Below, piece by piece: positions 44,267 to 47,388 of a DNA stretch of 47,388 bases. The notes beneath the pieces were generated by a model that did not search any database, was not told the DNA's origin, and saw only the letters and a program-made list of their open reading frames with translations. The position numbers and the translations under genes are program-made. The DNA is from Sphingomonas bacterium (GTDB lineage: Bacteria; Pseudomonadota; Alphaproteobacteria; Sphingomonadales; Sphingomonadaceae): contig NZ_JAQGLK010000118.1 in assembly GCF_028292925.1 (NCBI RefSeq), positions 1 through 47,388 on the forward strand, written 5' to 3'. Position 1 is the first letter of the stretch. Every line of letters starts with the position of its first letter.

Positions 44267-44589
44267 CAGCGCACGCTTGCCAGCAGCTCGGCCAGGCGTG
44301 CATCATATTCGCCGTTCGCCCGCTGAACATAGACGGCGCAGATCGCCACCGTTCCAACCAGCACCGCCGCCCCGAGGATCACGGCAAGGCTGATCGTGCC
44401 GCCGCCGACAGGCTGCGCCATGAACGGCTTGTCAAAGGCGATCAGCGAAATGAAGCCGCTGTAAACCGCCACGGTGATCGCGGTCAGCGTCCACGAAAAA
44501 CGCTGCCGATCCCGAACCAGCGCGGCATAGCGAGGATCGGCGGCGATCCGCGCTTCGTAGCTGCTGCTGGATGCTGTGGGCGCCTGCAT
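44266..44589 (-). CDS. yjcH: DUF485 membrane protein (YjcH-like)
   Basis: 107 residues with two membrane helices ([22 protein letters not shown] and a second about residues 65-88). The N-terminal part with [20 protein letters not shown] fits DUF485. Always found upstream of actP; probably an accessory to the acetate symporter, but the mechanism is not known. A GTG/ATG choice does not arise: ATG at 44589 is the only suitable start. Confidence 0.92.
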   Translation of the reverse strand: MQAPTASSSSYEARIAADPRYAALVRDRQRFSWTLTAITVAVYSGFISLIAFDKPFMAQPVGGGTISLAVILGAAVLVGTVAICAVYVQRANGEYDARLAELLASVR

Positions 44590-44752
44590 GACGCATCATC
44601 GACGAGCCCGCGGTCAATGGCAACGCCTGGTGAGAACCCGCGGCGAGTTTTCAGGTAGCACAGGCACCCTTGCAGACGTGCAGAATGGCTCCACCGGCGA
44701 AGGCGGAAGGTGGAGGATTGCCGCGCTCGCCCGCCCTCCTCCGTCCCGCGCG

Positions 44753-46357
44753 TCACGAATGCGCGATCCTGAAGCCGCGGTAATCGTCCGCGGCGATCTC
44801 GTCGCACGTGTGCCGGTAAGCGCCGCAACCGCCGACATAGGGCATGAAGACGTCACGGCCGTCGCGGGTGCGGCCCTGATACCAGCTGTTGGCGCGCGGA
44901 AAGAGCGTGGAATGCGCCACCTCGTTGGCATGGTCCATCCACGCGCTTTCCGCCTCCTCGGTCGCTTCGATCCGGTCCGATCCGTGCGCGCGCAGGTCCG
45001 CCAGGCAGCGCACGATCCAATCGACATGCTGCTCGATCGACAGCACGACGTTGCTCAGCACGGACGGGCTGCCCGGGCCGTTGACGGTGAACAGGTTGGG
45101 GAAGCCGGCCACCGCCAGGCCGAGATAGGAACGTGGCCCGACGGACCACTCCTCCCGCAGCGACCGGCCATCCCCGCCGCGTACATCGATCGCCTTGATC
45201 GCGCCGACCATCGCATCGAAGCCGGTGGCGAACACGATCGCGTCGATGCTGTAGCGATCCGCCGCCGTCTCGATCGTATCGGCGGTGATCGCGGTGACCG
45301 GCTCTTCGCGGACGTCCACCAGGCGGACGTTGTCGCGGTTAAGCGCCTCGTAGAAGCCGATCTCGGAACACATCCGGCGCGAACCGAGCGGGTAACCCTG
45401 CGGCGTCACCTTTCGCGCGACCTCCGGGTCCTCGACTGTCGCGGCGATTTTGCGGCGCGCGAATTCCGCGGCGTAGGAATTCGATTCCTCGTCGATCAGC
45501 AGGTCCTCGTAGGCGAGCAGCAGGCCCGTCGTGCCGGCTCGCCACTGCTCCTCGAAGCGCGCCTCGCGCGCCTCGTCGCTCTCCGCCTTGGCACTGCCGC
45601 TGCGCGGCTGCGCGAAGAAGCCGAGCGCCGACTGCCGCGCCGCCGCCCGGTTGTCGGGCAGTTCGCGCTGCATGGTTTCCCGCAGTTCGTCCGTCATCGC
45701 ATGATTGTTCGCCGGCACCGCGAAGTTGGGCGTGCGCTGGAACACGACCAGCTGTCCGGCAGTCCGGGCGAGCGGCGGTACTACCTGGATGCCGGACGAT
45801 CCGGTGCCGAACACGGCCACGCGCTTGCCCGCGAGATCGACATTCTCGTCCCATTTTGCAGTGTGCAGCACCGATCCCTTGAACTCCCCCAAGCCGGGCA
45901 GGTCGGGTGCCTTCGGTTCGGAGAGTGCGCCTGTCGCCAGGATAACGTAGCGCGCGGCGTAGGTGTCGCCCGCATCGGTGGCGACGAGCCAGCGACGATC
46001 ACCCTCGTTCCAATGCGCGGAAGCGACGCGCGTGTTGAACGAGATGTCCCGCGCAAGATCGAACCGCTCCGTCACATGTTCGAGATAGGACAGGATTTCG
46101 GGTTGGGCCGCATAGCGCTCGCTCCACCGCCACTCCTGTTCCAGCTCGGGCGAGAAGGAATAGCTGTATTCGACGCTGGGGACGTCGCAGCGTGCGCCGG
46201 GATAGCGGTTCCAGAACCACGTGCCACCGACCCCGGCGCCCGCCTCCACCGCGTGCACGGAGAAGCGTTCGGACCGCAGCTTGTGGAGCATGTACAGCCC
46301 GGCAAAACCTGCCCCGACGACGAGGACGTCAAGTTCCTGCGTTTGGTTGACCATCAT
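44753..46357 (-). CDS. Type I Baeyer-Villiger monooxygenase
   Basis: FAD/NADPH enzyme of 534 residues that inserts oxygen next to a ketone to form an ester. GAGFAGLYMLHKL (first Rossmann), GTGSSGIQVV (second Rossmann) and between them the fingerprint F159-x-G-x3-H165-x3-W169-D in FKGSVLHTAKWD are diagnostic. GTWFWNRYPGARCD is the loop of cyclohexanone-type enzymes. Its start follows the esterase stop directly (TGAATGATG), so the two are coupled: ester made, then hydrolysed. The second ATG (46354) has the better ribosome-site spacing. Ketone substrate unknown; an aryl ketone fits the cluster. Confidence 0.92.
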   Translation of the reverse strand: MMVNQTQELDVLVVGAGFAGLYMLHKLRSERFSVHAVEAGAGVGGTWFWNRYPGARCDVPSVEYSYSFSPELEQEWRWSERYAAQPEILSYLEHVTERFDLARDISFNTRVASAHWNEGDRRWLVATDAGDTYAARYVILATGALSEPKAPDLPGLGEFKGSVLHTAKWDENVDLAGKRVAVFGTGSSGIQVVPPLARTAGQLVVFQRTPNFAVPANNHAMTDELRETMQRELPDNRAAARQSALGFFAQPRSGSAKAESDEAREARFEEQWRAGTTGLLLAYEDLLIDEESNSYAAEFARRKIAATVEDPEVARKVTPQGYPLGSRRMCSEIGFYEALNRDNVRLVDVREEPVTAITADTIETAADRYSIDAIVFATGFDAMVGAIKAIDVRGGDGRSLREEWSVGPRSYLGLAVAGFPNLFTVNGPGSPSVLSNVVLSIEQHVDWIVRCLADLRAHGSDRIEATEEAESAWMDHANEVAHSTLFPRANSWYQGRTRDGRDVFMPYVGGCGAYRHTCDEIAADDYRGFRIAHS

Positions 46358-47254
46358 TCAATCCTGATTTTGCCCGACCTGTCGGGAGAGGAAAGCGGCG
46401 GCATTCCCGACGGCCTCGCGGCCCTCGGGAAGCATGAAGGCGAAGCTTTGCCAGACGTGGATCATCTCCGGCCAGATCTCCAATCGCACGGAGGTTCCCG
46501 CCGCGCCGGCTGCGGCGGCGAGGCGGGTGGCGTCGTCCAGCAGGACCTCCGAGGAGCCGACCTGAACCATCAGCGGCGGCAGGCCGGACAGATCGGCGTA
46601 GAGCGGGGAGGCCAGTGGATCGCGGGCGGCGGTGGCGCCTAGATAATGCGCGGCGCACGCGCGCAACCCTTCGGGCGAGAGGGACGGATCGGCCGCAGCC
46701 TTGCCCTCCATCGAACCACCCGCGCAGGCCAGATCGAGCCACGGTGACAGCAGCAACGCGGCGGCCGGCAGCGGGAGGCCGCCGTCCCGCAGCCGGATCA
46801 ACACCGACAGTGCAAGCCCGCCGCCCGCGGAGTCACCCGCGAACGCGATCGAGCCGGGCGCGACGCCGCGATCCAGCAGCGCCCGGTAGGCGGCAACGCC
46901 GTCGTCCAGTGCTGCGGGGAACGGCGCTTCGGGCGCGAGGCGATAATCGATCGAGATGGTGTGGAGCCCGGCCGCGCGGCCGATATCGGCGGCAAGGCCG
47001 CGATAGCCCGCCGCGCTGCCCGCGATATAGCCACCGCCATGGAAGTAGAGGAGCGTGCCGCCTTGTGCATCCGTGACGCATTCGAGCGCCGGCACGCCGC
47101 CAAGGCTTGTCGCCTCGAAAGTTTCCCCTTCGGGCGAAGGCATCGTAGCGAGCAGGCCATCGAACTTGCGGCGCACCTCGGCCGGGGGTGCGGCGAAGTC
47201 GAGCCCGCTCCCACGCATCGCCTGGATAAGCTGATCTAAAACGGCGTTTGGCAT
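46358..47254 (-). CDS. HSL-family alpha/beta-hydrolase (esterase)
   Basis: 298 residues, no signal peptide. FHGGGYIAGS (oxyanion), nucleophile S142 in GDSAGGGLALS, LAPEAPFPAALDD, the acidic residue in QVGSSEVLLDDA and His in MIHVWQSF identify a hormone-sensitive-lipase-type esterase. It is followed without gap by the Baeyer-Villiger monooxygenase gene, the usual pairing for ketone degradation. The ATG at 47254 is preceded by GAGGATCGG; a longer frame reaching 47386 lacks family support. Confidence 0.9.
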   Translation of the reverse strand: MPNAVLDQLIQAMRGSGLDFAAPPAEVRRKFDGLLATMPSPEGETFEATSLGGVPALECVTDAQGGTLLYFHGGGYIAGSAAGYRGLAADIGRAAGLHTISIDYRLAPEAPFPAALDDGVAAYRALLDRGVAPGSIAFAGDSAGGGLALSVLIRLRDGGLPLPAAALLLSPWLDLACAGGSMEGKAAADPSLSPEGLRACAAHYLGATAARDPLASPLYADLSGLPPLMVQVGSSEVLLDDATRLAAAAGAAGTSVRLEIWPEMIHVWQSFAFMLPEGREAVGNAAAFLSRQVGQNQD

Positions 47255-47267
47255 GTCATACCGATCC

Positions 47268-47388
47268 TCACTTCCCGGGCGCGCTCGGAGCCGAGCACGG
47301 GCTTGCTGCTCGTCTGGTGCCGGCGGCTGGGCGCGCTGATCGCGGCGGCTTGTCCGGGGCATCGAGCTGGATGAACAGCGCATCACAA
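47268..47388 (-). CDS. Possible C-terminal end of a further gene (cut by window edge)
   Basis: On the minus strand from the window edge an open frame of 39-40 codons reads CDALFIQLDAPDKPPR... and ends at TGA (47268-47270), 13 bases before the esterase start. The first half has the codon bias of neighbouring genes; the second half less so. Too short to identify. It would be upstream in the same operon as the esterase and monooxygenase. Confidence 0.3.
   Translation of the reverse strand, partial: CDALFIQLDAPDKPPRSARPAAGTRRAASPCSAPSAPGK

Noticed and set aside
42569-44326. 585-codon plus-strand frame
   Set aside because: Antisense to actP; arginine/glutamate/glutamine-rich shadow of membrane helices.
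22411-47388. Accessory block as a transposon-borne island
   Set aside because: No transposase, integrase, tRNA or flanking repeats seen within the window; gene content is accessory but mobility is unsupported here.

Overview
The window is about 47 kb of GC-rich DNA from an alphaproteobacterium, most likely a member of the Sphingomonadaceae (Sphingomonas or a close relative). The grounds are the high-GC codon use, the EF-G, S7 and S12 sequences, a large TonB-dependent receptor inside a catabolic cluster, and many aromatic-degradation genes. The assignment is an inference from gene content; no database search was run. I see no insertion sequences, phage genes, tRNAs, rRNAs or CRISPR arrays.

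Region 1 (1-22.4 kb) is mostly core genome. On the minus strand it begins with the str operon (rpsL, rpsG, then fusA cut by the left edge). Next come the dihydrolipoyl dehydrogenase and E2 genes of pyruvate dehydrogenase, with a small thioesterase between them and no E1 genes nearby. Housekeeping and stress genes follow: a universal stress protein whose ribosome site and start codon are duplicated in tandem, an M28 peptidase, an RcnB-like periplasmic protein, free-methionine-sulfoxide reductase, ArfB, an RluA-type pseudouridine synthase, an NmrA-like reductase and a ROK kinase. At 12.3-15.2 kb a MarR regulator faces an aldehyde (vanillin) dehydrogenase and a p-hydroxycinnamoyl-CoA hydratase/lyase, the classic ferulate/p-coumarate side-chain module. 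Acetyl-CoA synthetase, a YbdL-like aminotransferase, glutathione reductase and phosphoglucose isomerase close the region.

Region 2 (22.8-30.1 kb) is a divergent alkylphenol-type module. To the left run a TetR regulator and a flavoprotein of the vanillyl-alcohol-oxidase/4-cresol-dehydrogenase family. To the right run an SMP-30-type lactonase, an MFS carrier, a second flavoprotein of the same family, a small c-type cytochrome, a small Tat-signal protein of unknown function, and an NAD-type short-chain dehydrogenase. Most junctions in the right arm overlap by a few bases. A 13-bp palindrome resembling tet operators sits on the predicted -10 element between the two arms.

Region 3 (30.3-42 kb) looks like a quinate/shikimate (ester) catabolic regulon: an NAD-type quinate/shikimate dehydrogenase, a TonB receptor, a second TetR regulator, two exported esterases, a paraoxonase-like exported propeller protein, a two-domain 3-dehydroshikimate dehydratase (QuiC/QsuB type) and an MFS carrier. 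Three copies of one palindrome (ACGAACTNGTTCNT) lie upstream of the receptor, between the regulator and the esterases, and upstream of the carrier. Together these suggest outer-membrane uptake of a plant ester such as a hydroxycinnamoyl quinate or shikimate, periplasmic hydrolysis, conversion of the alicyclic acid to protocatechuate, and disposal of the cinnamate by the module at 12.9-15.2 kb.

Region 4 (42.2-47.4 kb) holds a small HNH protein, an acetate symporter pair (ActP with a DUF485 partner), a Baeyer-Villiger monooxygenase, an HSL-type esterase and the tail of a further possible gene. The monooxygenase and esterase could complete a 4-ethylphenol-like route begun in Region 2, ending in a hydroquinone-type product and acetate.
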